Assembly (NCBI GenBank): GCA_041736255.1
Contig: JBGSTZ010000111.1
Span: forward strand, 31,031-95,030
Direction of reading: 5' to 3'
From: AVCC01 sp041736255
Lineage (GTDB): Bacteria; Pseudomonadota; Gammaproteobacteria; Burkholderiales; Burkholderiaceae_D
DNA: 64,000 bases
A program made the translations under genes and the position numbers. Under the pieces are notes generated by a model that saw only the letters and a list, made by a program, of their open reading frames with translations, was not told the origin of the DNA and ran no database searches. The stretch's first letter is position 1. Each line of letters begins with the position of its first letter. Shown here piece after piece: positions 8,962-18,165 of this stretch.

Positions 8962-9761
8962 TACAATTCATCCACAATTTCGGCTTGGAGCCTGGTGAAG
9001 GCGCGCATCGCCATCACGACCAGAATCAACGCCATCAGCGCCGGATACAACAGGCTGCTCCAAACGGGCATCCGCTGTTCCAATAAAATATCGTGATAGG
9101 CATTGATTATTGGCCACATCGGATTCCAGACCAGAATGCGTGCAGCGAACGGCGGCAGGATGGTTGGCGCATACACTATCGGAGTAAGCCAGAACCAGAA
9201 TTGCACGATTACCGTCACCGACTGACTGACGTCGCGAAAAAAAACATTAATGGTCGCTAGAAAAATACCCAAACCCAGTGTCAGTGCAATCTGGATCGCC
9301 AGTACCGGCAGCATGGCGAATATGACTGTGCCCGGAAAACTGCCAATAAGCACCAGAAAAATCAGAAACAAGCTGATGATGATACAAAATTGCAGCACGC
9401 TTGAGGTCGTCACAATGATGGGAAGACACAACTTCGGGAACTGTACTTTCTTGAGCAGGTTAGCGTTTTCCACAAAAATATTGACGCAGCGATTCAGCAT
9501 TTCAACAAATAAAGTCCAGGTAAGGACGCCGGAACACAAATAAATCCCGTAAGCAAAACGCGAAGTGTGCCCAGACATGGTCGACTTCATTAATCCGGCA
9601 AATATTAAGGTATAGACCAGAATCAGTGACAGCGGATGCGCCACAATCCAGAACACTCCAAGCTGCGTACCTTGATAACGCGCCTGGAATTCGCGCTTGA
9701 CGCTGCCGAGAATAAAATATCGATAGGCCCACAGGCCTCTGAGGCTGGAATAAGAAATCAA
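8961..9761 (-). CDS. wzm: O-antigen ABC exporter permease
   Basis: A 266-residue ABC-2 type integral membrane protein with about six hydrophobic segments (for example LSLILVYTLIFAGLM, IIISLFLIFLVLIGSF and LMALILVVMAM). The N terminus has the charged amphipathic stretch LRGLWAYRYFILGSVKREF and the family motif RYQGTQLGVFWIVAHPL. It partners with Wzt to move undecaprenyl-linked polysaccharide to the periplasm. The start is TTG at 9761, supported by a GAGAGG-type ribosome site six bases upstream and by the 9-bp gap after manC; the next in-frame ATG lies well inside the protein. It overlaps wzt by one base (TAATG). Confidence 0.93.
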   Translation of the reverse strand: MISYSSLRGLWAYRYFILGSVKREFQARYQGTQLGVFWIVAHPLSLILVYTLIFAGLMKSTMSGHTSRFAYGIYLCSGVLTWTLFVEMLNRCVNIFVENANLLKKVQFPKLCLPIIVTTSSVLQFCIIISLFLIFLVLIGSFPGTVIFAMLPVLAIQIALTLGLGIFLATINVFFRDVSQSVTVIVQFWFWLTPIVYAPTILPPFAARILVWNPMWPIINAYHDILLEQRMPVWSSLLYPALMALILVVMAMRAFTRLQAEIVDEL

Positions 9762-9770
9762 TTCAGCCTC

Positions 9771-11180
9771 TCAGACGCGGCCGTAATTATCTTGGAAGCG
9801 CACAATGTCGTCTTCCCCCAGATAGTTGCCGCTTTGCACTTCTATCATCACCAGATCGATCAGCCCAGGATTTTCCAACCGGTGCTTGTGGCCTGCCGGA
9901 ATATAGGTCGATTCATTGGTGTTGACCAGCAATTCACGCTCGCCGTTGACCACCTTGGCCATGCCGCTGACCACGACCCAGTGTTCGCTGCGATGATGAT
10001 GCATTTGCAGCGACAGCGAAGCGCCAGGCTTGACTTCAATGCGCTTGATCTTGAAGCCGCTGCCTTCTTCCAGCACTTCGTAGGTGCCCCATGGCCGATC
10101 TACTTTTTTATGCAATTTGTAGCTGTCGTGCTGCTTTTCCTTGAGCTGACTGACAACTTTCTTGACATCCTGAACACTAGAACGATTCACCACCAGCAAG
10201 GCGTCGGGGGTATCGATGATGATCAGGTCTTGCACGCCGACCGCGCTGACAATACGATCATCACTTTGGATGTAGCAATTATGGGCATCGTAGAGCACGG
10301 TTTCGCCGACGGTGCGGTTGCCGTTCTCATCCGGAACAGATAACTCACTGACCGCATCCCACGAGCCAATATCGCTCCAGCCGATATCACATGCCACTAC
10401 AGCGACTTTTTTGGAGCGTTCCATGAGCGCGTAATCAATCGAAATGTCCGGTGCCTGTGCAAAGGAGTCGATATCAAGCGTAATTTTGCTTTTATTTAAG
10501 TTACCTAACATGCTGAGCGCCATGCAGGGGCCGATCGCGCGCATCACTTCGGGCGCACACACCTCGAGTTCAGCCAGCACTGCGCTGACCTTGAAGCAAA
10601 AAATGCCTGCATTCCACAGATAATTTCCTGAAGCCAGATACTGTTTGGCTTTCTCGAGCGATGGCTTTTCAACAAAGCGGCTGACCTTGTGACCGTCGGC
10701 TTCTATGTAACCGTATGCAGTATCGGGATGGTCCGGGGTGATGCCGAAAGTAACCAACTGGCCATCTTGCGCCAAATGTACCGCAGCCTTAACGGCGACG
10801 CCAAAAGCCACTGGGTCGGAAATTAAATGATCAGCCGACAGCACTAGCATCAAGCTGTCGGGCCCTGCAGTTTGCGCAAGATATGTTGCCGCGGCAGCAA
10901 TGGCGGGTGCAGTGTTACGGCCAACAGGTTCCAGCAGAAAAGAGGTAAGGGGCGAACTATGGAGCTTGCAATATTGTTCTTCTGTCTTGTAAAACAAATC
11001 GCTGTTGGTCACTGTCAGTATTTGCTCTACGCTGGGCAGGTCCGCAGCACGTAAAAATGTTTTTTGCAGCAGACTTTCACCGTCGGCTAATTTCATGAAA
11101 GGCTTGGGGTGACGCTCACGAGAAACAGGCCACAAACGCGATCCAGCGCCGCCTGACAGAATTACAGGGAAAAGTTTCAT
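9771..11180 (-). CDS. manC: Mannose-1-phosphate guanylyltransferase / mannose-6-phosphate isomerase
   Basis: A 469-residue bifunctional type II PMI-GMP (ManC/AlgA/WbpW family). The nucleotidyltransferase domain fills about residues 1-290, with GGAGSRLWP at residues 10-18 and FVEKP (in VSRFVEKPSLEKA) for pyrophosphorylase activity. The cupin isomerase domain fills the last 110 residues (RPWGTYEVLEEG, then QMHHHRSEHWVVVSG with metal-binding histidines, and GHKHRLENPG). It supplies GDP-D-mannose from fructose-6-phosphate together with a phosphomannomutase, which is not in this window. As the first gene of the polysaccharide operon it probably has its promoter in the A+T-rich 273 bp between it and mutY (11181-11453), where no other gene is visible. 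Confidence 0.95.
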   Translation of the reverse strand: MKLFPVILSGGAGSRLWPVSRERHPKPFMKLADGESLLQKTFLRAADLPSVEQILTVTNSDLFYKTEEQYCKLHSSPLTSFLLEPVGRNTAPAIAAAATYLAQTAGPDSLMLVLSADHLISDPVAFGVAVKAAVHLAQDGQLVTFGITPDHPDTAYGYIEADGHKVSRFVEKPSLEKAKQYLASGNYLWNAGIFCFKVSAVLAELEVCAPEVMRAIGPCMALSMLGNLNKSKITLDIDSFAQAPDISIDYALMERSKKVAVVACDIGWSDIGSWDAVSELSVPDENGNRTVGETVLYDAHNCYIQSDDRIVSAVGVQDLIIIDTPDALLVVNRSSVQDVKKVVSQLKEKQHDSYKLHKKVDRPWGTYEVLEEGSGFKIKRIEVKPGASLSLQMHHHRSEHWVVVSGMAKVVNGERELLVNTNESTYIPAGHKHRLENPGLIDLVMIEVQSGNYLGEDDIVRFQDNYGRV

Positions 11181-11453
11181 TCGATTAAAGATAAGGTATT
11201 TTTAAAATAAATTGGGCAAGCAAAATTACAACAACTTATATATTGGTGACAAGCATTTCAATGTCTGGACAGACATAGGCTGCTTAACTTCCTTAGATCA
11301 GATGTATGTATCGCTACCGAATACCGGACTTCGCAAGCACAGCGCCACCCCCGAAAACTCAAGCTGCGCAGGCTATCGCCCTAAAAAATTATGTATTCAG
11401 AGAACATCACAAAACCATGCCAAGTTGCGATTATGCCAGACGGAGCATGTCAG

Positions 11454-12641
11454 TCACGATATTGTGACCGCGCCAAACAACCCCAACAGCAGTTTCTTGA
11501 CCGGCGCCGGCAGCGGTGCGTCGGCCAATTGGGTGTGCGCATACCAGACGTGACTGCCCTGCTCTGCCGGCGTCAAACGGCGCGCAAGCTTAACCCGGTA
11601 TGGCGTTACCTGCAGCTTGAAGTGGGTAAAGCCATGGGAAAACGATGGCAAGGGCTCGCAAGAGGCAATGTTGCCGAATGGAGCGACGATGCGGGTCACC
11701 GATTGCGCGAACCGCGTGGCATCCGGCAACTGCTCCGGATCTAACGCGGTGTGCCCATCCACTTCGGGCAACGATAGCAGGCCACCCCAAATCCCATTAT
11801 CCGGTCGCAGTTGCAACAGCACGTGATTGTTATCGGTAATGATCAGCATCGCGGTCTCTTTGTGCGGTACCGGCGGCTTCGGTTTGCGCATCGGCAATAA
11901 CGCGACCCGATCGCTGGCATAGGCGACGCAGCGCGACATCAACGGACATCTGCCGCAGGCCGGTTTGCTGCGCGTGCAGAGTGTCGCCCCCATATCCATC
12001 AAGCCTTGGGTGTAAGCCTCGATGCCGCTCTGCGGCAGCAAGGCTTGCGCGCGCAGCCAGAGCGCATCTTCCACCGGCTTGGCGGTGGAATAGCCTTCGA
12101 TCCCGAAGGCGCGCATCAAGACGCGCTTGACGTTGGCGTCCAGGATGGCGGCCCGCACACTGTACGAGAATGCGGCAATGGCGGCGGCGGTGGAACGACC
12201 GATGCCGGGCAATTCGGCCAGCAAAACGGGATCGGATGGAAAAATTCCGCCGTACTCCGCCACCACACGTTGCGCGCAGCTGTGCAAATTGCGGGCCCGC
12301 GAATAATAACCGAGGCCGCTCCAATGCGACATCACGGCTTCGGCAGGCGCGGCAGCCAGTGAAAACAGGTCGGGAAAACGTATCAGAAAACGATCGTAAT
12401 ACGGGATCACTGCAGCGACCTGGGTCTGCTGCAACATGATTTCGGAGAGCCAGATACGGTAGGCGTCGCGCGTGTTTTGCCACGGCAGCAGATGACGCCC
12501 ATGCTCTTTTTGCCATGCGATGACGCAGGCGGAAAAGCTCGGATCTTTGAAGTCATCGGCCCGCTGTTTTTTGTCGCTATCAGGATTAATAGAACTGATT
12601 TTGGCACCGGCCATGGTGTCGTATTTCGCGTGTTTGACCAA
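11454..12641 (-). CDS. mutY: A/G-specific adenine DNA glycosylase
   Basis: A 395-residue MutY that removes adenine mispaired with 8-oxoguanine. Visible features: N-terminal WQKEHGRHLLPWQNTRDAYR, helix-hairpin-helix LPGIGRSTAAAIAAF followed by the catalytic Asp in AILDANVKRVL, the [4Fe-4S] cluster cysteines in CTRSKPACGRCPLMSRC, and a C-terminal NUDIX-like 8-oxoG recognition domain (TAMLIITDNNHVLLQLRP). The start is TTG at 12641, directly after the TAA of the dynamin-like gene with GAGG eight bases upstream; the next ATG (12614) has no ribosome site. It is co-directional with the dynamin-like gene and mutM, giving an apparent operon with both oxidised-guanine glycosylases. Confidence 0.95.
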   Translation of the reverse strand: MVKHAKYDTMAGAKISSINPDSDKKQRADDFKDPSFSACVIAWQKEHGRHLLPWQNTRDAYRIWLSEIMLQQTQVAAVIPYYDRFLIRFPDLFSLAAAPAEAVMSHWSGLGYYSRARNLHSCAQRVVAEYGGIFPSDPVLLAELPGIGRSTAAAIAAFSYSVRAAILDANVKRVLMRAFGIEGYSTAKPVEDALWLRAQALLPQSGIEAYTQGLMDMGATLCTRSKPACGRCPLMSRCVAYASDRVALLPMRKPKPPVPHKETAMLIITDNNHVLLQLRPDNGIWGGLLSLPEVDGHTALDPEQLPDATRFAQSVTRIVAPFGNIASCEPLPSFSHGFTHFKLQVTPYRVKLARRLTPAEQGSHVWYAHTQLADAPLPAPVKKLLLGLFGAVTIS

Positions 12642-14579
12642 TTATGCGGCCTCAAGAAGTGGCACAGCTTCAGCCTCGATGGCCATCATTAATGCCTGCT
12701 GCAACTGCAGCATGGTGTCTTTATGCGCCTGCAAATCTGCCTGAAGAATCTCGATGGCCTGAATTTTTTCTTCCAGGCTATCGGTCGCCAGATGAATGCG
12801 CTCAATAGATTGCAAGCGCCGCTTCAACTGACTCTTGTGCTCGCGGATCTGGGCTTCGAGCGGTGCCATGATGACTTTCAGCCAGGCTTCGACATCGCAG
12901 TTGGCCTGCAAAAAACTGTGCTTGACGCGCGATACGATCGAATCGAAAAATTTCTGCATCAGTACGACTTGCGGCGTGGTCATGATGACTCCGGTGCCGA
13001 ACTGCGTTCGATACACGGTTTCTATCTGGTCGATTTCATCACAATATTTTTGCAGAGAGAACGGCATCGGCATGGATACCGCCAGCCCGTGCTCGGTAGA
13101 AAATTTACGGTACATGACCGTCATCATTTCGGTAATTTCCTCGGTCTTCTGCCCGGATAGCGCCAGACGATGCTTGGTACGGTCAAAAAACGCACGCACA
13201 GCCTGACGCAAGCCGAAAGAAAAATTACTTTCTTGCATCGCATCGCGCGCCGAAAGGATGTCTGCCTTGATGGCGTCCATGCCGAGACTGGTAAACATTT
13301 CCATCGACAGGCGCGTAAAAACTGCACGCGTGCCTTGGAGCTTGAGCAGACTTTCATCGAATTCCTTTTTCTCGATGTCGATGCGCTGCATCATGTGTTC
13401 GATGACCCGGTGATTTTTGCCGCGCAAATTTTTAAGCTCCATCAGTTGCTCAGTGACATTGCGTGCACGCGTCGATAAGACTGTCAGGTGTTCCGTTGTC
13501 ATCGACGCGATATCGTCTGTTAGTTGCGCCCGGATAATCCCTTTTTTAGTCGGAATCAGCGCATTTGCCAACGCATCTTCCAGCGCTGGCAAACGGCTTT
13601 TGGCTAGCAATCCCGGGTCGTGGTTGATCTTGCCGACCAGCCCTTTTTGGGCTGACACCGGAAATACCTGCTCTGCCGGCAACGCCAAAAGGTGCGTGAC
13701 GCTGGCGACCTGCTGTTCGATTTGGCGCTCCACTTCTTCCGGACTGCGCAATTCATCCCACATGCTGTCGATCTTGTTGAGCACCACCATGCGCCCCGGA
13801 CCGGAGCCGATATGGTTGCGCCAGACTTCGATATCGCTTTTGGTAACGCCCGTATCAGCGGCCAGCACAAATAGCACTGCGTGCGCGTTCGGAATCAGGT
13901 TTAGCGTCAGTTCAGGCTCGGTGCCAATCGCATTCAGGCCCGGCGTGTCGATGATGATCAAGCCCTGTTTCAGCAGCGGATGCGGAAAATTCACAATCGC
14001 ATGCCGCCACTGGGAAATCTCGACTAGCCCTTGGTCATCGACCGTCATGCAGTCATCCGGATTATCGGCGTCGAACAGGCCGTATCGGGTCGCCTCCTCT
14101 ACAGGGACACGCTTGGTCAGACTGACTTGCTTGAATGCTTCCAGCATGCCGTCGGAGGATGCAATATCCAGCGGCAGTACGGTCCAAGCCTGATGCTGCG
14201 ACTTGAAATCGCTGGTGGAAAGCATTTCGGCGCGGGTTTCGATCGGCAACAAGCGGATCGACGGCGGAAAAGTTTCATCAAACAGCAGTTCAGTTGGACA
14301 CATCGTGGTGCGGCCAGCCGAAGATGGCAGGATGCGCTGTCCGTAATTTGCAAAGAAAATTGCATTGATCAGCTCCGACTTTCCGCGCGAAAATTCTGCC
14401 ACGAAAGCAATCGACAGCTTGTCGTCAGCCAGTTTGCCCAACAATTGGGCAATGCGCTGTTCACTTGCGGCATCCGATAATTGTGACTGCCCCGTCCATA
14501 CCCGATAGCGTCCCAGCGCCGCCGCGACGCCGGTGCGCCACGCGCTGTATGCTTCGAATTTTCTGACCAGATTGCTCAT
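12642..14579 (-). CDS. Dynamin-like GTPase
   Basis: A 645-residue protein of the bacterial dynamin-like family. The GTPase domain has a P-loop AEFSRGKSEL (GKS at residues 66-68), switch I region SAGRTTMCPTELLFD, G3 motif IIIDTPGLNAIG and G4 motif VVLNKIDS. The C-terminal 350 residues are helical with coiled-coil-like stretches (IDIEKKEFDESLLKLQGTRA; KSQLKRRLQSIERIHLATDS), as expected for stalk or neck regions. There is no clear transmembrane segment. Bacterial dynamin-like proteins act in membrane remodelling, envelope stress and some phage defence, but the function of this one is not known. It lies 48 bp after mutM and directly before mutY, so it is probably transcribed with DNA repair genes. 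Confidence 0.88.
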   Translation of the reverse strand: MSNLVRKFEAYSAWRTGVAAALGRYRVWTGQSQLSDAASEQRIAQLLGKLADDKLSIAFVAEFSRGKSELINAIFFANYGQRILPSSAGRTTMCPTELLFDETFPPSIRLLPIETRAEMLSTSDFKSQHQAWTVLPLDIASSDGMLEAFKQVSLTKRVPVEEATRYGLFDADNPDDCMTVDDQGLVEISQWRHAIVNFPHPLLKQGLIIIDTPGLNAIGTEPELTLNLIPNAHAVLFVLAADTGVTKSDIEVWRNHIGSGPGRMVVLNKIDSMWDELRSPEEVERQIEQQVASVTHLLALPAEQVFPVSAQKGLVGKINHDPGLLAKSRLPALEDALANALIPTKKGIIRAQLTDDIASMTTEHLTVLSTRARNVTEQLMELKNLRGKNHRVIEHMMQRIDIEKKEFDESLLKLQGTRAVFTRLSMEMFTSLGMDAIKADILSARDAMQESNFSFGLRQAVRAFFDRTKHRLALSGQKTEEITEMMTVMYRKFSTEHGLAVSMPMPFSLQKYCDEIDQIETVYRTQFGTGVIMTTPQVVLMQKFFDSIVSRVKHSFLQANCDVEAWLKVIMAPLEAQIREHKSQLKRRLQSIERIHLATDSLEEKIQAIEILQADLQAHKDTMLQLQQALMMAIEAEAVPLLEAA

Positions 14580-14627
14580 GTTGCTCCAAATAAATCTATT
14601 TGATTGCGCTCAATCTAGCACTCGCGC

Positions 14628-15449
14628 TCACTTTTGACAATTTACACAGTAAAACGTCGAACGCTGCCCCTGCTTGATCTGCCGGATCGCACCGCCACAC
14701 ACCCGGCAAGCTGCACCTGTGCGGCCATAGACAAAATAAGATTGTTGAAAATAACCACTTTGGCCATCAGCACCCATAAAATCGCGCAAAGTGCTGCCGC
14801 CCTGAGTTATCGCGGCCGCCAGTATGTCGCAAATCGCTTGTGCCAGCTTCTCAAAGCGGGCTGGGCCGATGCGGTTGGCCGGGGTTTTAGGATTAATGCC
14901 AGCGCGAAACAGACTTTCGGACGCGTAGATATTGCCAACGCCCACCACGATATCGCCGGCAAGTAAAACTTGCTTGATCGCTGCACGTCGCAAGCGGGTC
15001 TGGCGGTACAGCAACTGACCGGAAAAACTAGCGCCGAAGGGTTCCACTCCTAAGCCGCGCAACAACAAATGCTGCTCGACATCACCGTCCTGAGCTGGGT
15101 GCCACAAGACTGCGCCAAAGCGGCGTGGATCGGTCAGGCGCAACAATTGGCTTCCAACCTGTAAATCGAAATGATCGTGTTTTTGCGGTGCGCTGTCTAA
15201 AGGCAGGATGCGCAAATGGCCGGACATGCCCAAGTGGATGATCAGGGTGCCATGTGCGAAACCGATCAGCAGGTATTTGCCGCGCCGTCCGGTCAGTCCG
15301 ATGCTGCGCCCGCACAGTAGCGCGGGCAGATCGACGGGGAAAGGCCAGCGCAAACCGGCGCGGCGCAACACCACGCCCGTGACGGCATGTCCCTCCAGAT
15401 GCGGTGCAACGCCGCGGCGGGTAACTTCAACTTCAGGCAGTTCTGGCAT
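14628..15449 (-). CDS. mutM: Formamidopyrimidine-DNA glycosylase
   Basis: A 273-residue Fpg that excises 8-oxoguanine and ring-opened purines and cleaves the abasic site. The start is set at the ATG at 15449 because the mature enzyme needs the N-terminal sequence PELPEVE, whose Pro is the nucleophile and whose Glu is catalytic; a longer frame upstream would bury them. Other features: HLGMSGHLRI, LLAGDIVVGVGNIYASE, ITQGGSTLRDF and a C-terminal zinc finger with CRVCGG and CVNC. It heads the run mutM / dynamin-like / mutY on the minus strand and diverges from the TPR lipoprotein gene, with the 124 bp between them probably holding both promoters. Confidence 0.96.
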   Translation of the reverse strand: MPELPEVEVTRRGVAPHLEGHAVTGVVLRRAGLRWPFPVDLPALLCGRSIGLTGRRGKYLLIGFAHGTLIIHLGMSGHLRILPLDSAPQKHDHFDLQVGSQLLRLTDPRRFGAVLWHPAQDGDVEQHLLLRGLGVEPFGASFSGQLLYRQTRLRRAAIKQVLLAGDIVVGVGNIYASESLFRAGINPKTPANRIGPARFEKLAQAICDILAAAITQGGSTLRDFMGADGQSGYFQQSYFVYGRTGAACRVCGGAIRQIKQGQRSTFYCVNCQK

Positions 15450-15573
15450 GATGGCATTCAACACAAATAAGCACGCACAATACACAATTTGCGCAGACAA
15501 TGCGCAAACCACGGGGATGCGGTTGAGGGTAAAATCATCCCTCGCGTTCCAGTACCTTGCCAGGATTAATCAC

Positions 15574-17418
15574 TTGAAAAACACCATCGCCATCGCAAGT
15601 CTTGTTCTCATGCTGTCCGCATGTGCGACTGTGCCGCCTGAAACCACCGCCTTGCCGCAGCATGCAGCAACTGAACCGCAAACGACTACTGAGCCATCCA
15701 CTGATGACGTTGACCAGCCTAAGGTTGACGCACCAGACGAACACGACACACCCGACGCCGAGCCGGATTTAACTTTTCATCAAGGTGCGCTGCCATCGGT
15801 AGCACTGTCGAATGAAACTCTATTCAAGCTGTTAGCCGCCGAAATCGCCTTTCAGCGCGGCCAATGGCAAGCTGCCTACATTACTACCCTGGGCGTCGCG
15901 CAGGAAACGCGCGACCCGCGCATTGCCCGGCGCGCAGCTGAATTTGCGATGAGCGTGAGCCAGCCAGCCGAAGCGCTGACGGCGATCCGATTGTGGCGCG
16001 AACTGGCACCGCAATCGGAAGAAGCGGCCCAGTATTATCTGGGTTTGGTAATTTTGTCCGACCAAATGGCGCAAGCACAGCCCTTGCTAGCAGAGCGGCT
16101 CAGTACCGCCAGTGCGCAAGAGCGTGGCGAATTGATCGTACAGATTCAGCGTCTATTACTGCGCGCCAAAAACAAGGCAGCAGCATTTGACATGCTGGAG
16201 CAATTATTGATGCCTTATGCCGACTTGCCGCAAACGCCGCTGGCACTGGCGCAAGGCGCACTTGCCAAGGGTGATCGCGAACGCGCTTTTCAGGAAGCCA
16301 GCCGCGCAATCAAGATGCAACCGGATTCTGAATTGGCAGTACTGACGCTGGCCCAAATGAGCGTCGACCAGAACGCGTCAATTGCCGTGCTCACACAGTT
16401 TCTGGACAGTCACCCGGAAGCGCGCGAAGTGCGCATGGCGTATGCGCGCATCCTGGTCGAGCAAAAACAGTTCGACTTGGCAAGCAAGCAGTTTGAAATC
16501 CTGCTCAAGGCGCAGCCGCAGGATCTGGGCGCAATTTACGCACTGGGTATTTTGGGAATGCAGGCCCAAGATCTGGTTAGTGCCGAAAAATACCTCAGCA
16601 CCTATGTTACAGAGCTGGAAAGCATGCCGCGCGAGCAGCGCGATCCGACCCAGGCGCTAATGATTCTGGCGCAGATCGCAGAGGACCGGAATGACAGCAA
16701 AGGTGCGCTGCGCTGGCTGGAAAAAATCGCCCCAAATGAAACGCAAAGCCCTGCCTACTTCAGCGCATTGCTGAAACGGGCGCAACTGATCGGCAAACAA
16801 GGCGACTTGCCGGCGGCGCAAAAACTGCTGCAGGATTACGCTAGCGAAAACGCCCAGCAACAGGCGCAGATCATCATGGCGCAAGCGCTGATCCTGCGCG
16901 AAGCAGGCTTGGACAACACTGCATCCTCGACGCTGGAAGCCGGCCTCAAGCGTTTTCCGGACAACACCGAACTGCTGTACGACGCTGCAATGGCAGCTGA
17001 AAAGCAGCAGCAATACAAGCAGATGGAAGCCGCATTGCGCCGCATCATCAAGCTTGAGCCGCAAAAACAGCATGCCTACAATGCGCTCGGTTACTCGCTG
17101 GCGGAGCGCAATCTGCGCCTGCCGGAAGCCCGTAAGCTGATCGCCCGGGCAATGGAACTGGCACCGGAAGATCCTTTCATCATGGACAGCATGGGCTGGG
17201 TCGAATTCCGGCTCGGCAATCTGAAGCAAGCTGAAGACCTGTTGCGCCGCGCCTACGCGCTGCGTCCGGACGTTGAAATTGGCACTCATCTAGGCGAAGT
17301 GCTATGGACGAATGGCAAAAAAGACGAAGCGCAACAACTGTGGCGCGCCGCATTTGCCAAGGAACCGGACAACACAATACTGAAAAGCACGCTGATGAGA
17401 CTCGAAATAACGCTTTAG
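15574..17418 (+). CDS. Outer-membrane-type TPR lipoprotein
   Basis: A 614-residue tetratricopeptide-repeat lipoprotein. The start is taken as TTG at 15574, with AGGA at 15562-15565 and an immediate signal peptide (KNTIAIASLVLMLSACAT); an apparent longer frame upstream is only antisense to mutM. The lipobox is LSAC. After a low-complexity acidic/Thr-Pro linker, helical TPR units run from about residue 70 to the end, clearest in the last third (NALGYSLAERNLRLPEARKL, then DSMGWVEFRLGNLKQAEDLL). Genes of this type precede lolB in many Burkholderiales. Its precise role is unknown; TPR lipoproteins commonly act as assembly scaffolds at the outer membrane. Confidence 0.85.
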   Translation: MKNTIAIASLVLMLSACATVPPETTALPQHAATEPQTTTEPSTDDVDQPKVDAPDEHDTPDAEPDLTFHQGALPSVALSNETLFKLLAAEIAFQRGQWQAAYITTLGVAQETRDPRIARRAAEFAMSVSQPAEALTAIRLWRELAPQSEEAAQYYLGLVILSDQMAQAQPLLAERLSTASAQERGELIVQIQRLLLRAKNKAAAFDMLEQLLMPYADLPQTPLALAQGALAKGDRERAFQEASRAIKMQPDSELAVLTLAQMSVDQNASIAVLTQFLDSHPEAREVRMAYARILVEQKQFDLASKQFEILLKAQPQDLGAIYALGILGMQAQDLVSAEKYLSTYVTELESMPREQRDPTQALMILAQIAEDRNDSKGALRWLEKIAPNETQSPAYFSALLKRAQLIGKQGDLPAAQKLLQDYASENAQQQAQIIMAQALILREAGLDNTASSTLEAGLKRFPDNTELLYDAAMAAEKQQQYKQMEAALRRIIKLEPQKQHAYNALGYSLAERNLRLPEARKLIARAMELAPEDPFIMDSMGWVEFRLGNLKQAEDLLRRAYALRPDVEIGTHLGEVLWTNGKKDEAQQLWRAAFAKEPDNTILKSTLMRLEITL

Positions 17419-17426
17419 AATTTATG

Positions 17427-17476
17427 TGCAGCAGAACATGCTGCAGAATGAATTTTATAAATCGTCCTAATATAAT
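17427..17476 (+). promoter_or_regulatory. Hairpin and putative promoter before lolB
   Basis: A 7-bp hairpin (TGCAGCA, 5-base loop, TGCTGCA, 17427-17445) follows the TPR gene without a T-run. It is followed by a perfect TATAAT at 17471-17476 with a weak TGAATT sixteen bases upstream. This suggests that lolB and ispE have their own promoter. Confidence 0.4.
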
Positions 17477-17517
17477 GTGCAAAATGCATTATTAATAGCT
17501 ATACCCTCTTAAAAACT

Positions 17518-18165
17518 ATGTTGAATAAACACGGAAACACGGCGCGGCAATGGACATTGGCCTGCGGACTGGCGCTGTTGCTGTCCGGCTGCGCCAGCCC
17601 ACCCAGTTTGCCGGACAGCGCTGTGGACACTACTCGTGCCGCCAGCCCCACTGCACGAAACTATCACACCGCCATTGATCTGAGCGGCAGGCTTTCAGTG
17701 CGCTATCAGCGCAATGGTCAGGATGAAGCACTGCACGGCAGTTTCGCGTGGTCGCAAACCGCCACCCATACTTTCGTCACGCTGAGTTCGCCGCTCGGAC
17801 AAACTCTCGCCACCATCGAATTGACGCCGCAAGGTGCAACCCTGATCCAGCCAGGCCAAGCCCCGCGCAGCGCCGCCGACGCCGACGCATTGGCCACCGA
17901 CGCTTTCGGTTGGCCGCTACCAGTGGCCAACCTGCGCAACTGGTTGCAAGGCTATACGCTCGATACAGACGGTCAGCGCATAGCTGCCGCTGGCAATGAT
18001 GGCGCCATCCGCACGCCCGACAACTGGCAAATTCGCTATCCGGCGTGGGAAGCAAGCGACAACAATATCGACCATCCCAAACGTATCGACCTTGCGCGCC
18101 ACACGGCTCAAGCAGGCGATATCGCAATTCGCATCGTGATCGACAACTGGCAGCCGCTGCCGTGA
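17518..18165 (+). CDS. lolB: Outer membrane lipoprotein LolB
   Basis: A 215-residue lipoprotein with a typical signal peptide and lipobox (LALLLSGCASPP). The mature part shows the LolB pattern: DLSGRLSVRYQRNGQDEALH near the start, then GSFAWSQTATHTFVTLSSPL and GQTLATIELTPQGATL, consistent with the half-barrel that receives lipoproteins from LolA and inserts them into the outer membrane. The gene ends in a GTGA overlap with ispE (18162-18165), an arrangement conserved in many beta- and gammaproteobacteria, which supports the assignment more than the sequence alone, since LolB is poorly conserved. Confidence 0.9.
   Translation: MLNKHGNTARQWTLACGLALLLSGCASPPSLPDSAVDTTRAASPTARNYHTAIDLSGRLSVRYQRNGQDEALHGSFAWSQTATHTFVTLSSPLGQTLATIELTPQGATLIQPGQAPRSAADADALATDAFGWPLPVANLRNWLQGYTLDTDGQRIAAAGNDGAIRTPDNWQIRYPAWEASDNNIDHPKRIDLARHTAQAGDIAIRIVIDNWQPLP

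Noticed and set aside
15208..15573. N-terminal extension of the TPR lipoprotein frame
   Set aside because: This part overlaps mutM in antisense and precedes the signal peptide; translation from TTG 15574 explains the lipoprotein better.
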